This document shows, in pieces, positions 16,213-27,423 of a stretch of 64,000 bases of DNA. Made by a program: the position numbers and the translations under genes. Numbering within the stretch: the stretch's first letter is position 1; each line of letters opens with the position of its first letter. The stretch spans positions 1 through 64,000 of the forward strand of contig CAYUHJ010000005.1 in NCBI GenBank assembly GCA_964444365.1, in the 5' to 3' direction. Under the pieces are notes generated by a model. The model searched no databases, had not been told where the DNA came from, and saw only the letters and a list, made by a program, of their open reading frames with translations. Source of the stretch: CAYUHJ01 sp964444365. Its GTDB lineage: Bacteria > Planctomycetota > Planctomycetia > Gemmatales > Gemmataceae.

Positions 16213-16523
16213 GAGGAGCCCACCGTCAGGGAACGACGCCCGGGCATACCCCCGCGGGGAGAATCTTTCAACCCGACCGGCCACCTTGCCCAGCTTGACA
16301 CGCCGGCGGATCCTCCACCGGGGCCGCTCTTGAAGTGGCTCGGCGAAACCGGTACAGCCGGACCAACTGGTCCCCGGGCCCGCTTCGGCCGCACGCTCCC
16401 GGCGGTCGCGGTCGAGCGCGGGCCGTGCCCCGGCCGATGAACGGGGTGCCGCCATCCGACGCGCTCGGGTGGTCCGGTTCACCAGTGTCCCGCCCGCGGG
16501 ATGTCCGGCATCGAGGATCGGTC
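16213..16523. other. Intergenic stretch, no gene seen
   Basis: 311 bases between the divergent acyltransferase and TolC-like genes. It probably contains both promoters, but I see no clear -10/-35 pair, no strong hairpin and no coding signal. Confidence 0.4.
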
Positions 16524-17894
16524 ATGCCCCCACGCAGCCCCCGGCGTCCCGCCGCCACCCGCTGCCTTGCCGGACTCTGCGCCACCGTGCTGGGGGCCGA
16601 CACCCTCTTCGGGCAGACCGTCGAAGTCCCCCCGCTGCCGACCCCGGTGGCCTCGGTGCCGGCGACCCCGGCGGTGACCACGACGCTGCAAGAGCCGCCG
16701 AAGAACGGCACCGCGGAGCCGACGAAGCCGACGGTGACGTCCGAAACGAAGCTGTCCCTCGCCGAGTGCATCGCGATCGGGCTGGAGCGGCAGCCGAACC
16801 TGAAGGCCGCCCAGCACAGCCTCGCGGCCACGGAACTCGGCCGGCAAGCGCTGAACAACCTGCGGAAGGGCACGGCCCTGCTCAGCCCGGACATCCCGAT
16901 CCGCAAGCAGCAGGCGGACCGCGGCGTGGCGGTGGCGTGTGCCGAAGTGCAGAAGGTCCACAACGAGACGGTCTACGACATCACGCGGATGTACTACACG
17001 TTCATCTACGCCCGCCAGCAGGAGCAGACCGCGACGGACGTGATCGCCCCGCTCGAAGTGTTCAAGAAGTTCATCGAAGACATCCTCAAGTCCGGCGTCG
17101 TGGACCCGAAGGTGAAGGTCACGCAGTTCTCCCTGTACGCGATTCAGGACGTGATCTTCGAGGTCCGCAAGCAGCGCGTCGCCGCGTCGTCCGGGCAGAA
17201 GGCGTCGCTGCAAGCGTTGAAGGAGGCGATGGGCGTCGACCCGAGCTTCGACTTCGTCCCGAAGGACACCGAGCTTCCGATCATGGCGGGCGAAATCACC
17301 CAGGAGTCCGTCGTCGAGATGGCCCTCTGCCGCCGGCCGGAACTGGTGCAGGCGGCGGCGGGGGTGGACGCCTTCCGGCTGGAGATCGCGGCCCAGGACA
17401 AGATCCGCACCCGGCAGATCGTCCCGACGCTCGGGGCCGGCAGCGACCTGCACGCCCGGTCGGTGCCCATCGCCGTCCGCAACGGCGAGTACAAGCCGGG
17501 GGCCCTGTCCCCCGAGATGCCGACGAACCTCGTCGGCAAGCGGGACGACCGCGTCGCACGCGCGACCGAGTACAGCCTGCGGCAGGACGCCCTCTACGAA
17601 AAGACGTTGAATCTCGTCCGGCTGGAGGCCATCAACTCGTTCCTGACGTGGGAGTCCACGAACGAGCGGATGAAGGAGGCCAAGGCCCGGTTCGACAACG
17701 CCCGCAAGCAGGTGGAAGACGCCCGCAAGGCCCAGGCCGCCCGGCAAGACCCGGAGTTCGTGATCCGCACCGAGGCGCTCGCGGGCAAGGCCCAGGCCGA
17801 GTACGTCGAGGCGGTGTACGAGCACCTGAAGGCGCTCGCGACCCTGGAGCGGGTGACGGCCGGCGGCGTCCGCCCGGCGTTCCCGGGGCGGTGA
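16524..17894 (+). CDS. TolC-family outer-membrane channel-like protein
   Basis: A 456-residue exported protein with an N-terminal signal region (RCLAGLCATVLGADTLFGQ) and the coiled-coil pattern of TolC/OprM-type outer membrane factors. It has SLAECIAIGLERQPNLKAAQ near residue 75, long amphipathic helices (ALNNLRKG, QKASLQALKEAMGVDPSF), and a second half starting RPELVQAAAGVDAFRLEIAA. The C-terminal helices run to VYEHLKALATLERVTAGG, the usual family ending. No inner-membrane pump or adaptor gene adjoins it; the next gene encodes a binding protein. Start is the ATG at 16524. Its partner and substrate are unknown. Confidence 0.8.
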   Translation: MPPRSPRRPAATRCLAGLCATVLGADTLFGQTVEVPPLPTPVASVPATPAVTTTLQEPPKNGTAEPTKPTVTSETKLSLAECIAIGLERQPNLKAAQHSLAATELGRQALNNLRKGTALLSPDIPIRKQQADRGVAVACAEVQKVHNETVYDITRMYYTFIYARQQEQTATDVIAPLEVFKKFIEDILKSGVVDPKVKVTQFSLYAIQDVIFEVRKQRVAASSGQKASLQALKEAMGVDPSFDFVPKDTELPIMAGEITQESVVEMALCRRPELVQAAAGVDAFRLEIAAQDKIRTRQIVPTLGAGSDLHARSVPIAVRNGEYKPGALSPEMPTNLVGKRDDRVARATEYSLRQDALYEKTLNLVRLEAINSFLTWESTNERMKEAKARFDNARKQVEDARKAQAARQDPEFVIRTEALAGKAQAEYVEAVYEHLKALATLERVTAGGVRPAFPGR

Positions 17895-17916
17895 GCGTTA
17901 GGGGGAAGACAACTCC

Positions 17917-18005
17917 TCCCCCCGGCCCCCTCCCCGAAGCGGAGAGGGGGAGAAAACCATCTGCTCTTTCTCCCCTCTCCGCTTCGGGGAGGGGCCGGGG
18001 GAGGG
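17917..18005. repeat. G/C-rich palindromic intergenic repeat (copy 2)
   Basis: Two arms of about 35 bases (17917-17952 and 17971-18005) form an inverted repeat apart from three single-base length differences in the C runs. The core CTCCCCGAAGCGGAGAGGGG and its complement match the repeat at 587-775. It lies between the TolC-like and PhnD-like genes. Confidence 0.65.
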
Positions 18006-18104
18006 GTTCTTCGGATTCGCTTCACTCTCGGTCGGCGAGGCGTGCGGCAGCAAGGATGTCCCGTAGTTCGGCGTGATCCCGCCCCGGCGGGAGGGAGTGC
18101 GGAA

Positions 18105-19004
18105 GTGCTGTACAGGAACCGGACGGCCGTCGCCGTCGTCGGACTACTCGTCGGCTTCTCGGCCCCCGCGCGGGCGGCGGAGCCGGAAACCATCAAGGTC
18201 GGCCTCGTCCAGGGCATGTTCCGGGACGTCAAGCCGATCATGATCAAAGCCCTGTCCGTCCCGTTCAAGGACATCCTCACGAAGCAGACCGGGCTCGACG
18301 CCACGGTCGACGTGAACGCGGACGCCCACGTCCTCGCCGAGCGGATGAAGGACAAGACGCTGAACGTCGGCGTCTTCCACGGGTTCGAGTTCGCCTGGGT
18401 CCGCCAGTCGCACCCGGAACTGATCCCGCTGGTCGTGTCCGTGCCGCACGGCCGCAAGGTGACCGCGTGCGTCGTGGTCCACAAGGACTGCCCGTTCGAG
18501 AAGGTGTCCGACCTGAAGGACGAGTGCCTGGTGCTGCCGAAGGGGGCGAAGGCGCACTGCTTCCTGTACCTCGACAAGGTCCGGGCCGGCCTGCCCGCCA
18601 CCATCGCGGCCGCCAAGCCGAGCAAGACCCAGTCCGCCGAGGAAGTCCTGGACGAGATCGTCTCCGGGGACGCCCCGGCGTGCGTGGTCGACGCGGCCCA
18701 GCTCGCGGGCTACCAGACCCTCAAGCCGGGGGCGTTCAAGCACCTCAAGGTCATGTGCGAGTCGGAGGCGTTCCCGCCGGCGGTGATCGCGTACCGCAAG
18801 GGGTCGCTTTCCGAGGAGGCCGTCGAGAAGCTCCGGACCGGGCTCGTCAACGCGAACACGACGGCCGCCGGGAAGCCGCTGATGATGCTCTGGAACGTGA
18901 AGGGGTTCGAGAGCACGCCGAGCGAGTACGAGGCCCTGCTGGCCGCGTGCGCGAAGGCGTACCCGGTGCCGAAGCCGGCCCCCGTCTCGCCGGACGGCAA
19001 GTGA
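18105..19004 (+). CDS. PhnD-like phosphate/phosphonate ABC transporter substrate-binding protein
   Basis: A 299-residue periplasmic binding protein of the PhnD/SsuA2 type. I start it at the GTG at 18105, preceded by GGGAGGG about nine bases away; the next residues LYRNRTAVAVVGLLVG end at a cleavage-like APARAAEP. The mature part has IKVGLVQGMFRDVKP, then LNVGVFHGFEFAWVRQSHP, the lobe hinge, and GDAPACVVDAAQLAGYQ. No permease or ATPase gene is near, so it is an orphan binding protein, perhaps used for sensing or scavenging. A terminator hairpin follows at 19037-19060. Confidence 0.82.
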   Translation: MLYRNRTAVAVVGLLVGFSAPARAAEPETIKVGLVQGMFRDVKPIMIKALSVPFKDILTKQTGLDATVDVNADAHVLAERMKDKTLNVGVFHGFEFAWVRQSHPELIPLVVSVPHGRKVTACVVVHKDCPFEKVSDLKDECLVLPKGAKAHCFLYLDKVRAGLPATIAAAKPSKTQSAEEVLDEIVSGDAPACVVDAAQLAGYQTLKPGAFKHLKVMCESEAFPPAVIAYRKGSLSEEAVEKLRTGLVNANTTAAGKPLMMLWNVKGFESTPSEYEALLAACAKAYPVPKPAPVSPDGK

Positions 19005-19036
19005 TTTGGTAGGAATCCGAAAGGGCCGACCCTCCC

Positions 19037-19060
19037 GCACCCCCGCACCCGCGGGGGTGC
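19037..19060 (+). terminator. Terminator hairpin after the PhnD-like gene
   Basis: A perfect 10-bp stem, GCACCCCCGC paired with GCGGGGGTGC, with a 4-base loop (ACCC), starts 33 bases after the stop codon and is followed by TTGCCGTTT. It separates this gene from the topoisomerase operon. Confidence 0.65.
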
Positions 19061-19108
19061 TTGCCGTTTCGGGCGACCGCCTTCTGAGCTACCGCGGTTC
19101 GCGGCGTG

Positions 19109-19117
19109 TGGTATCCT
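19109..19117 (+). promoter_or_regulatory. Putative extended -10 promoter of the topoisomerase operon
   Basis: The sequence TGGTATCCT at 19109-19117 fits an extended -10 element (TGn followed by TATCCT), 40 bases before the ATG at 19157. I see no good -35 box, which extended -10 promoters can do without. Confidence 0.4.
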
Positions 19118-19156
19118 GACTAAACGCTTGTCCAGATTCGCCGGCGAGGCAGTGCG

Positions 19157-21534
<2,378 letters not shown>

Positions 21535-21535
<1 letters not shown>

Positions 21536-21951
21536 TGGACGCCCCCACCGCGAGCGAGTTGCAGGCGAACCCCGTGGTGCGGGCCGCGTTCGAGGCGGCG
21601 TGGGCCGACTCACTTGCCGATGACCCGGTCAAGCGACATGAAGAAGGCGGGTACATTTATGCGAACCCAGATACAGGAGAGATTGCAATTCGACGGGCAC
21701 TCCCAGGAGAGCGTCGGAAAATTCTCTTGTCTCGGCCACCGCTCGTTCCCGGCTACTTCTTGGTTGCGACGTATCACACTCATCCCAACCCGATCAGTCT
21801 GGGATGGGATCCCGAACCGAGCGAGGACGATCGGTATCATGCGAATGATTCAGGTGTCCCGTGGTTCGTGCGTTCAGAACTCGGCGTCCGTGTTACTGGT
21901 CCTGAACGTCGAGTCGGGGGACTGAGTGGAAACCCAGGTTATCCATTGTGA
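21535..21951 (+). CDS. JAMM/MPN-type metalloprotease-like protein (DUF4329-like)
   Basis: A 138-residue protein with the zinc-binding arrangement of JAMM domains. Glu36 or Glu37 precedes GGYIYA, then YHTHPNP supplies His81 and His83, and PSEDD supplies Ser96 and Asp99 in the S-x2-D spacing. Small stand-alone proteins of this kind occur as effector domains of polymorphic toxins and as prokaryotic deubiquitinase-like peptidases. The start overlaps the stop of the topoisomerase A gene (TAATG), implying coupled translation. Base composition around 21,600-21,950 is visibly more AT-rich than in both flanking genes, suggesting acquisition. Function unproven. Confidence 0.65.
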
Positions 21952-21959
21952 GATCCGCC

Positions 21960-22196
21960 ATGACGACAGCCGCACCTCCGTATGCCGTCACACGACAGCA
22001 AGCCATCGCGATAGCCGAGGCAGATGCTTTACCGGTGTATGGTGATCTCGACGGATTAACACTGGAAGTCGTGCTGGGCGACGACGGCTGGCATGTTGAC
22101 TACTGGGTCCGCGAAAAACTTGTAGCTGGCGGCGGGCCGCACTACGTCATCGACGCCCAGACCGGGGCGATCGTCTCCAAGAAGTACTACCAGTAA
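21960..22196 (+). CDS. Small PepSY-like or immunity-like protein
   Basis: A 78-residue protein: YAVTRQQAIAIAEADAL, then a strand-rich middle (GWHVDYWVREKL) and YVIDAQTGAIVSKKYYQ. The pattern of an N-terminal helix followed by strands ending in VIDAxTGxIVSK is typical of PepSY-type and YrhB-like small domains, some of which are immunity or inhibitor proteins. I use the ATG at 21960; a GTG at 21948 would overlap the preceding stop codon. It follows the JAMM-like gene directly and precedes the topoisomerase B gene by 18 bases. A role as inhibitor of the JAMM protein is a guess from order alone. Confidence 0.6.
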   Translation: MTTAAPPYAVTRQQAIAIAEADALPVYGDLDGLTLEVVLGDDGWHVDYWVREKLVAGGGPHYVIDAQTGAIVSKKYYQ

Positions 22197-22214
22197 CCGA
22201 ACGGGTTCCCCCGC

Positions 22215-24152
22215 ATGAGCGCCGCGTCTTCCCTCAAGCAGACGAAGTACACCGCCGAGGACATCACCGCCCTCGAAGGTCTCGAACCCGTTCGCGTCCG
22301 CCCGGCCATGTACATCGGCGGGGTCGACACGAAGGGGCTGCACCACCTCGTCTGGGAAATCGTCGACAACGCCGTCGACGAGTACCTCAACGGCTACGCG
22401 GATCACGTCGTCGTGACGCTGCACAAGCCCGGCGACGCGGTCACCGTCCAGGACAACGGCCGGGGGATTCCCGTCGACCCGCACCCGAAGCTGAAGGTGT
22501 CCGGCCTCGAAGTCGTGCTCACGAAACTGCACGCCGGCGGGAAGTTCGGCAGCCGGGAGTCGAACTACTTCTACTCCGGCGGCCTCCACGGCGTCGGGGC
22601 GTCCGTTGTGAATGCGCTGTCGAAGAAACTCGTCGCCACGGTTCGGCGGGACGGCTTCGAGTGGCAACTCGAATTCGCGAAGGGAATTCCGCAGGGGAAA
22701 CTCCAAAAGCTTGGGCCGTTCCGCGGGCACGGGACGGTCATTCACTTCCAGCCCGACCCGACGATCTTCAAGACGACGCACTTCGACGCGGACGTGATTC
22801 GCACCCGCCTCGAAGACATGAGCTACGTCCATGCCGGGCTGACGATCACGTTCAAGAACGAAGTGACCGGAGTCACACACGACCTGTCCCACCCCGGCGG
22901 GATCCCGGAATTCCTCGCGAAAATCGTCGCCGACAACGGCAAGGCGGCCGTCACCGAGTCCGCGTTCACGGCCCGCCGCGACGGCGAAGACCGGATGGAA
23001 GTCGCCCTCCAGTGGACGGAATCGACCGACGAAGTCATCCGCAGCTACGTCAACGGCATCCGCACGCCGAACGGCGGGACGCACGAGAACGGCCTGAAGT
23101 CCGCGATCCGCAAGGCCGTCAACGGCTACATCGAGACGCACGACATCAAGGTGAAGGGCCTCAAGATCACCGCCGAGGACATCCGCGAGGGGGTCGTCGC
23201 GGTGCTCTCGACGTTCGTCCAGAACCCGGAGTTCGAGGGGCAGACGAAGCAGAAGCTGAACAACACCGAGGTCGAAGGCAAGGTCGACGGCTTCGTGCGG
23301 ACCGCGCTGGAAGCGTGGCTGAACAACAACAAGACGGCCGCCGACCAGATCATCGGGCGGATCGTGCTGTCGGCCCGTGCCCGGGAAGCGTCCCGCGCCG
23401 CGGCGTCCGAGGTGAAGCGCGCCTCCCCCGGCAGCCGGCGGTTGCGGCTCCCCGGCAAGCTCGCGGACTGCAAGAACACCGACCGCGACGAGACGGAACT
23501 GTTCATCGTCGAAGGCGACTCGGCCGGTGGGTCCGCGAAGCAGGGGCGGAACAACGCCACGCAGGCGGTCCTTCCTCTTCGCGGAAAGATTCTCAACGGT
23601 GAGGAACTCACCACGCTGCGAGCCTTGCAAAACCAGGAACTCGCGGACCTCGTCAACGCGATGGGCACCGGCGCGGGCGAAAAATTCCACTACGACGGCC
23701 TGCGGTACGGCAAGATCATCCTCCTCATGGACGCCGACGCGGACGGCTGCCACATCGCGACGCTGATCCTCGACTTCTTCTTCCGCCACGTCCCGGAACT
23801 GATCCGCAAGGGGCACGTGTTCATCGCGCAGCCGCCGCTCTACCGCATCGAAGTGGGCAAGGAGACGCACTGGGCGAAGGACGACGACGACAAGGAGCGC
23901 ATCCTCGCCGGGCTGCGGGCGAACGCGAAGCCGGAGATCACGCGGTTCAAGGGCCTCGGCGAGATGGACGCCAAGGTGCTGGCCCAGACGACCCTCGACC
24001 CGCGGGTGCGGACGCTGCTCAAGGTGGAGATCGACTCCAACTTGGAAGCCGACGCCGCGTTCCGGGAGCTGCTCGGCAAGGACGCCGACCCGCGGTACAA
24101 GTTCATCATGGACAAGGCCGAACTGATGGTGCAGGAAGAGTTGGACGTGTGA
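22215..24152 (+). CDS. Type IIA DNA topoisomerase subunit B (ParE/GyrB-like)
   Basis: A 645-residue ATPase subunit. The GHKL ATP site is seen in VWEIVDNAVDEYLNGYADHV, VQDNGRGIPVD and SGGLHGVGASVVNALS. The transducer domain follows, then the Toprim domain with FIVEGDSAGGSAKQGR, LPLRGKILN and MDADADGCHI. The C-terminus ends ITRFKGLGEMDAKVLAQTTLDP and a short tail. It partners the subunit A at 19157. The two are separated only by the JAMM-like and PepSY-like genes, all on one strand with tiny gaps. ParE versus GyrB cannot be decided from this gene alone. Confidence 0.92.
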   Translation: MSAASSLKQTKYTAEDITALEGLEPVRVRPAMYIGGVDTKGLHHLVWEIVDNAVDEYLNGYADHVVVTLHKPGDAVTVQDNGRGIPVDPHPKLKVSGLEVVLTKLHAGGKFGSRESNYFYSGGLHGVGASVVNALSKKLVATVRRDGFEWQLEFAKGIPQGKLQKLGPFRGHGTVIHFQPDPTIFKTTHFDADVIRTRLEDMSYVHAGLTITFKNEVTGVTHDLSHPGGIPEFLAKIVADNGKAAVTESAFTARRDGEDRMEVALQWTESTDEVIRSYVNGIRTPNGGTHENGLKSAIRKAVNGYIETHDIKVKGLKITAEDIREGVVAVLSTFVQNPEFEGQTKQKLNNTEVEGKVDGFVRTALEAWLNNNKTAADQIIGRIVLSARAREASRAAASEVKRASPGSRRLRLPGKLADCKNTDRDETELFIVEGDSAGGSAKQGRNNATQAVLPLRGKILNGEELTTLRALQNQELADLVNAMGTGAGEKFHYDGLRYGKIILLMDADADGCHIATLILDFFFRHVPELIRKGHVFIAQPPLYRIEVGKETHWAKDDDDKERILAGLRANAKPEITRFKGLGEMDAKVLAQTTLDPRVRTLLKVEIDSNLEADAAFRELLGKDADPRYKFIMDKAELMVQEELDV

Positions 24153-24170
24153 GTGACACCGGGGTGTCAC
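24153..24170. terminator. Small hairpin between convergent genes
   Basis: GTGACAC and GTGTCAC (7-bp perfect stem, loop CGGG) overlap the topoisomerase B gene end region and precede the stop of the convergent SDR gene at 24167. The core GACACCGGGGTGTC is also found at 1617-1630. Confidence 0.4.
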
Positions 24171-24910
24171 CGGGATCGGACGCGACCCAGGCCGCCGTCG
24201 ACGCCGATCACCTGCCCCGTCACCCAGGTGGTGCTCGGGTCCAGCAACCAGCACACGGCCGCCGCCACGTCCGCCGGTTCCCCGACCCGCCCGAGCGGGT
24301 GCATCGCGACGGACGCCTTCAGGGACGCCTCGTTTCCCGTGATTCGTGCGGACAGCGGCGTGCGGACCAGCCCCGGCGCGACGGCGTTCGCCCGAATCCC
24401 GTGCGGGGCGTAGGTCGCGGCCGCGGATCGCACCAGGCCTTCGACACCCGCCTTCGCCGCCGCGATCGCCTCGTGGTTCGTCAGCCCGATCGTGGCGGCG
24501 ACGCTCGACATCAGCACCAGGGAACCGCCGGTCGGCGTCATGGCCTTGGCGGCCGCCCGCGTCACAGCGAACGCGGTACGCAGGTTCAATGACACCGTAG
24601 TGTCAAACTCCTCGTCGGTCGTGAGGTGGGCCGGCTTGAGCAGGATCGAGCCGACGAGGTTCGCGGCCCCCGCGACGGTGCCCGCGTCCTGAAACAGACC
24701 CTCGACGTCGGCCGACCGGGTCGCGTCCAGGGTGCGGGTGGCGAAGGTGGACGCGGGATGGGCGGCCATCAGTTCGGCGGCGAGATCGGCCAGCGGTTCG
24801 GGCTTGCGTGCGGCGAGCCAGAGGTTCGCGCCGGCCGCCGCGAGTGTCCGGCAGACCTCCGAGCCGATGCCGCCGGTCGCCCCGACGATCACGAACGTCG
24901 ATCCGGTCAT
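24167..24910 (-). CDS. SDR-family oxidoreductase lacking the catalytic tyrosine
   Basis: A 247-residue short-chain dehydrogenase fold. The nucleotide-binding motif is VGATGGIGSEV (residues 9-19) and the catalytic-serine strand is LVLMSSVAAT (131-140). The usual Y-x3-K is replaced by I-A-A-A-K (HEAIAAAKAG, Ile149 and Lys153). The motif NNAG is also changed (ANLVGSILLKP). The same HEAIAAAKAG signature is, as I recall, shared by a subgroup of SDRs in other bacteria, so it marks a distinct lineage rather than damage. Activity as a classical dehydrogenase is doubtful. The start at 24910 lies next to the end of the glycosyltransferase gene upstream, so it may belong to the carotenoid cluster. Confidence 0.8.
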   Translation of the reverse strand: MTGSTFVIVGATGGIGSEVCRTLAAAGANLWLAARKPEPLADLAAELMAAHPASTFATRTLDATRSADVEGLFQDAGTVAGAANLVGSILLKPAHLTTDEEFDTTVSLNLRTAFAVTRAAAKAMTPTGGSLVLMSSVAATIGLTNHEAIAAAKAGVEGLVRSAAATYAPHGIRANAVAPGLVRTPLSARITGNEASLKASVAMHPLGRVGEPADVAAAVCWLLDPSTTWVTGQVIGVDGGLGRVRSR

Positions 24911-24911
24911 G

Positions 24912-26084
24912 TCACGCGGTCCCGGCGGGGGTGGTTTCGGTCGCCCGCCCGGATGATAGGCGCGGGTGGGACCGCCCCTTCCACCCGACCGGTTTTCCGA
25001 CCCACGCCCGCGCGGTGGCGTACCACTGGATCGCGACGAGGGCCGCCACGCCGACCGGGTGCAGCGCCGCCCCGAGCCACGACGCCCGGAACCGCCACGC
25101 GGCGTCGAGCCGGGGGAGCAGCGAGAGGACGCACGCGAATCCAGTGACAGCCCGTTGCCACTCGCTCAGTTCGCCGAGACAAGCGAGCAGCACGAACGGC
25201 AAAACGTGCCCGCCGAGCAGCAGCACCGTCCACACCCAGATGAGCCCCGGTGCCCCGAGCCCCTCGCGGGCGTTCTTCGCCAGGCCGAACCAGACCTGCC
25301 CGGCGGAGCGGTACATCCGGCACGTCGCGAGGTCGGTCGCGTCGCACACGTCGGTGTGCAGGCCGGCGGCCCGGTAGGCGCGCGGCAACTTGATCCCGTC
25401 GTGCAGCGACACCTTCACCGCCTCGTGCCCGCCAACTTTTGCATAAGCCGACCGCGACGTGAGGAACCACTGCCCGCACCCGGCCCCGAGCCCGACCTGC
25501 CGCGACTGCCGCATCCGGTTCATCGGCAGGTACGCGACGAGCAGCCAGTTGATGAGCGGGATGACGAGCCGTTCCAGCAGGGTGCCCGTCTCCTGCCGGG
25601 GGAACCCGCTGACGAGGTCGGCCCCGCTCTTCTGATGGAACATCACGATCCGTGCGAGTGCGTCCGGGGCGAGCCGCACGTCCGCGTCGAGAAACGTGAA
25701 GGAGTCGAACTTCGCGAGTTTCGACAGGGCGAAGCAGGCGTGTTGCTTCCCGCACCAACCCTCTGGAAGCGGCGGGGCGGTCTCCAGGCGGACGCGGGAA
25801 TCGCGGCGGGCGATTGCTTCGACGACTTCTGCGGTGCGGTCCGTGGAGTGGTCGTCGAGGACGATCACTTCGAGTTCGACGCCGGCGTTCGCGAGGACGG
25901 ATTCGACCGCGGGGCCGATCGACGATTCTTCGTTGCGGGCGGGAATGAGGACGGAAACCGCGGTTAGCCGCGAGGCAACGCCGAGCGTGGTTGCCGGCGG
26001 CGGGCGAAACAGGGACAGGTTCCGCCGATACAGCACGGCCGGGAACGCGGCCAGCACGAAGGCGGCGAGGACGAGTGCGGTCAC
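24912..26084 (-). CDS. Glycosyltransferase family 2, CrtQ/HpnB-like
   Basis: A 390-residue membrane-bound GT2 enzyme. An N-terminal helix (TALVLAAFVLAAFPAVLY) leads into the GT-A domain: VSVLIPARNEESSIGPAV, VIVLDDHSTDRT, the metal-binding DxD in FTFLDADVRLAPDAL and an acceptor loop GWCGKQHACF. Three further helices follow near the C-terminus. It resembles the glycosyltransferase of staphyloxanthin synthesis (CrtQ) and hopanoid-cluster HpnB proteins. The start is the GTG at 26084, overlapping the stop of the acyltransferase gene by GTGA, so the two are translationally coupled. With the two desaturases upstream, sugar transfer to a carotenoid acid is the likely role. Confidence 0.78.
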   Translation of the reverse strand: MTALVLAAFVLAAFPAVLYRRNLSLFRPPPATTLGVASRLTAVSVLIPARNEESSIGPAVESVLANAGVELEVIVLDDHSTDRTAEVVEAIARRDSRVRLETAPPLPEGWCGKQHACFALSKLAKFDSFTFLDADVRLAPDALARIVMFHQKSGADLVSGFPRQETGTLLERLVIPLINWLLVAYLPMNRMRQSRQVGLGAGCGQWFLTSRSAYAKVGGHEAVKVSLHDGIKLPRAYRAAGLHTDVCDATDLATCRMYRSAGQVWFGLAKNAREGLGAPGLIWVWTVLLLGGHVLPFVLLACLGELSEWQRAVTGFACVLSLLPRLDAAWRFRASWLGAALHPVGVAALVAIQWYATARAWVGKPVGWKGRSHPRLSSGRATETTPAGTA

Positions 26085-26908
26085 GCTTCGGCCCCGCCGT
26101 GCGACGGGTCGAACTTCTTGCCGGAAACCCAGGACTTCAGGCGTCGCCAGCGGTCGTAGACCCCGCCGACGCCGGCCGTGCCGCCGACCAGCGTGCGGAA
26201 CCGGGCGGGGTCGCGGGTCTTCGCCTCCTCGGCAAGCCCGTCCATCGTCGCGGCCAACGCCGACTCGATGCGGGCGGTCCATTCCTTGCCGGACAGCTCG
26301 GGGAACGCCGTCACGTCGAGCGGGTCGCCGACGCGAATCACGGCTTCCGGGGTGCGTTCGTTCCAGAACGGGTACTCGACCGCGACCGGGACGACGAACC
26401 CGCGGGGCATCCGCGCCGCGAGGTGGCCGACGCCGCTCCGCAGGTCCAGGGGCCGCTCGCGGACGTCGGTGAACCGGCCCTGGGCCGTCACCCACACGGC
26501 GCGGTTCGGTGCGGAGAGAATCGCTTCCCCGGTGCGGAGGAACCGGGCCGCGCCGCGGACGGAGTGCGGGTCGACGCCGAAGAACCCGAGCCGCTTGAAG
26601 AACGGGTACTTCTCGACGGCGACCGCGTCGATGGCGGGAAAGTGCTCGAATTCACGGGGAAACTCGTCGAGCATCGCGATCGGCGTGAGGGCGTCCCACC
26701 AGGACGAGTGATTCATAGCGACGAGAACCGGGGCGTCGCCGGACGGAACCGTCGCCCCGGCCTTCGAGATTCGCACCGCGTGGAAGTGCTTGCGGAGGTA
26801 GCGGACGGCGTACTTGCGAAACCCCCGCACGAGCCACGGCCACCGGGCCGGAAGTTCGACCGGAGGCCGGGAACGGGGTGTCGGAGGGGTTGATACGGCG
26901 GCTGTCAT
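26081..26908 (-). CDS. PlsC-type acyltransferase (1-acyl-glycerol-3-phosphate acyltransferase-like)
   Basis: A 275-residue protein with the PlsC domain. The catalytic HX4D motif is NHSSWWD (His67 and Asp72), followed by the substrate loop FGVDPHSVRGAARFL and the strand AVWVTAQGRFTDVRERPLDL where the family has the EGTRS-like block. There is no clear membrane helix at the start. It overlaps the glycosyltransferase gene by four bases and lies in a cluster with two carotenoid desaturases. An acylation step on a carotenoid glycoside, as CrtO does in staphyloxanthin, fits better than phospholipid synthesis. Both readings remain possible. Confidence 0.82.
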   Translation of the reverse strand: MTAAVSTPPTPRSRPPVELPARWPWLVRGFRKYAVRYLRKHFHAVRISKAGATVPSGDAPVLVAMNHSSWWDALTPIAMLDEFPREFEHFPAIDAVAVEKYPFFKRLGFFGVDPHSVRGAARFLRTGEAILSAPNRAVWVTAQGRFTDVRERPLDLRSGVGHLAARMPRGFVVPVAVEYPFWNERTPEAVIRVGDPLDVTAFPELSGKEWTARIESALAATMDGLAEEAKTRDPARFRTLVGGTAGVGGVYDRWRRLKSWVSGKKFDPSHGGAEA

Positions 26909-26978
26909 GTTAGTCGGTCACTCGATCCGCGAGTGACTTTGCCTCATGTCTTCAGAAACCAACCAGCTTGACCGAGGC

Positions 26979-27356
26979 TTATGTCCTTGCGGATACATAG
27001 CCAAGAACGCGCCGGCAACGGGTAAGCAATGGACGAGCGGCTCGTTCGTGTTGAGCCGAACTGTACCCGATCAAGATCGGCTGGCCAGGCAGCACCACAA
27101 ATCGCAAGTACGCCACGTCGGAATCCGCATCGTCGGCCAGTCCAACCTCGATTGCCCGACTCTGGAGTTGCCGCTGCGTCACGATATGCTCGTCCGGTAT
27201 CCCCATTCGCTCCAGTTGCCGCACCATGCTGGCAACATGCTCGGCACCAGCGACGGGATCCTCATCGACCACCGCAAATTCTTCCCGCAACCGCCTCACC
27301 ACTTCGGCGGGGTCGAGGTGCGGCGTCCCGTCACGGGGACCGAGCCAGTGCGCCAC
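26979..27356 (-). CDS. Hypothetical protein, 125 residues
   Basis: A soluble protein starting MAHWLGPRDGTPHLDPAEVV and continuing with two helices (RRLREEFAVVDED, GAEHVASMVRQLERMGIP), then strands (SDVAYLRFVVLPGQPILIGY). I start it at the GTG at 27356 because GGAGGAGGG lies seven bases upstream; an ATG at 27377 would place that ribosome-binding site inside the gene. I do not recognise the family. The surrounding DNA, about 26,910-27,420, is lower in GC than the carotenoid genes on either side, so it may be an insertion into that cluster. Confidence 0.5.
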   Translation of the reverse strand: MAHWLGPRDGTPHLDPAEVVRRLREEFAVVDEDPVAGAEHVASMVRQLERMGIPDEHIVTQRQLQSRAIEVGLADDADSDVAYLRFVVLPGQPILIGYSSAQHERAARPLLTRCRRVLGYVSART

Positions 27357-27402
27357 GGATGAACCCTCCTCCGCCATACTCCAGGTTTTCTGGGCGGAAG
27401 CC

Positions 27403-27423
27403 GCGACTCGCGGAGCGAGTCGC
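27403..27423. repeat. Hairpin at the end of the first desaturase gene
   Basis: GCGACTCGC (27403-27411) pairs perfectly with GCGAGTCGC (27415-27423) over a 3-base loop. It touches the minus-strand stop codon at 27424, so it could act as transcript end or be another short REP-like unit. Confidence 0.45.
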
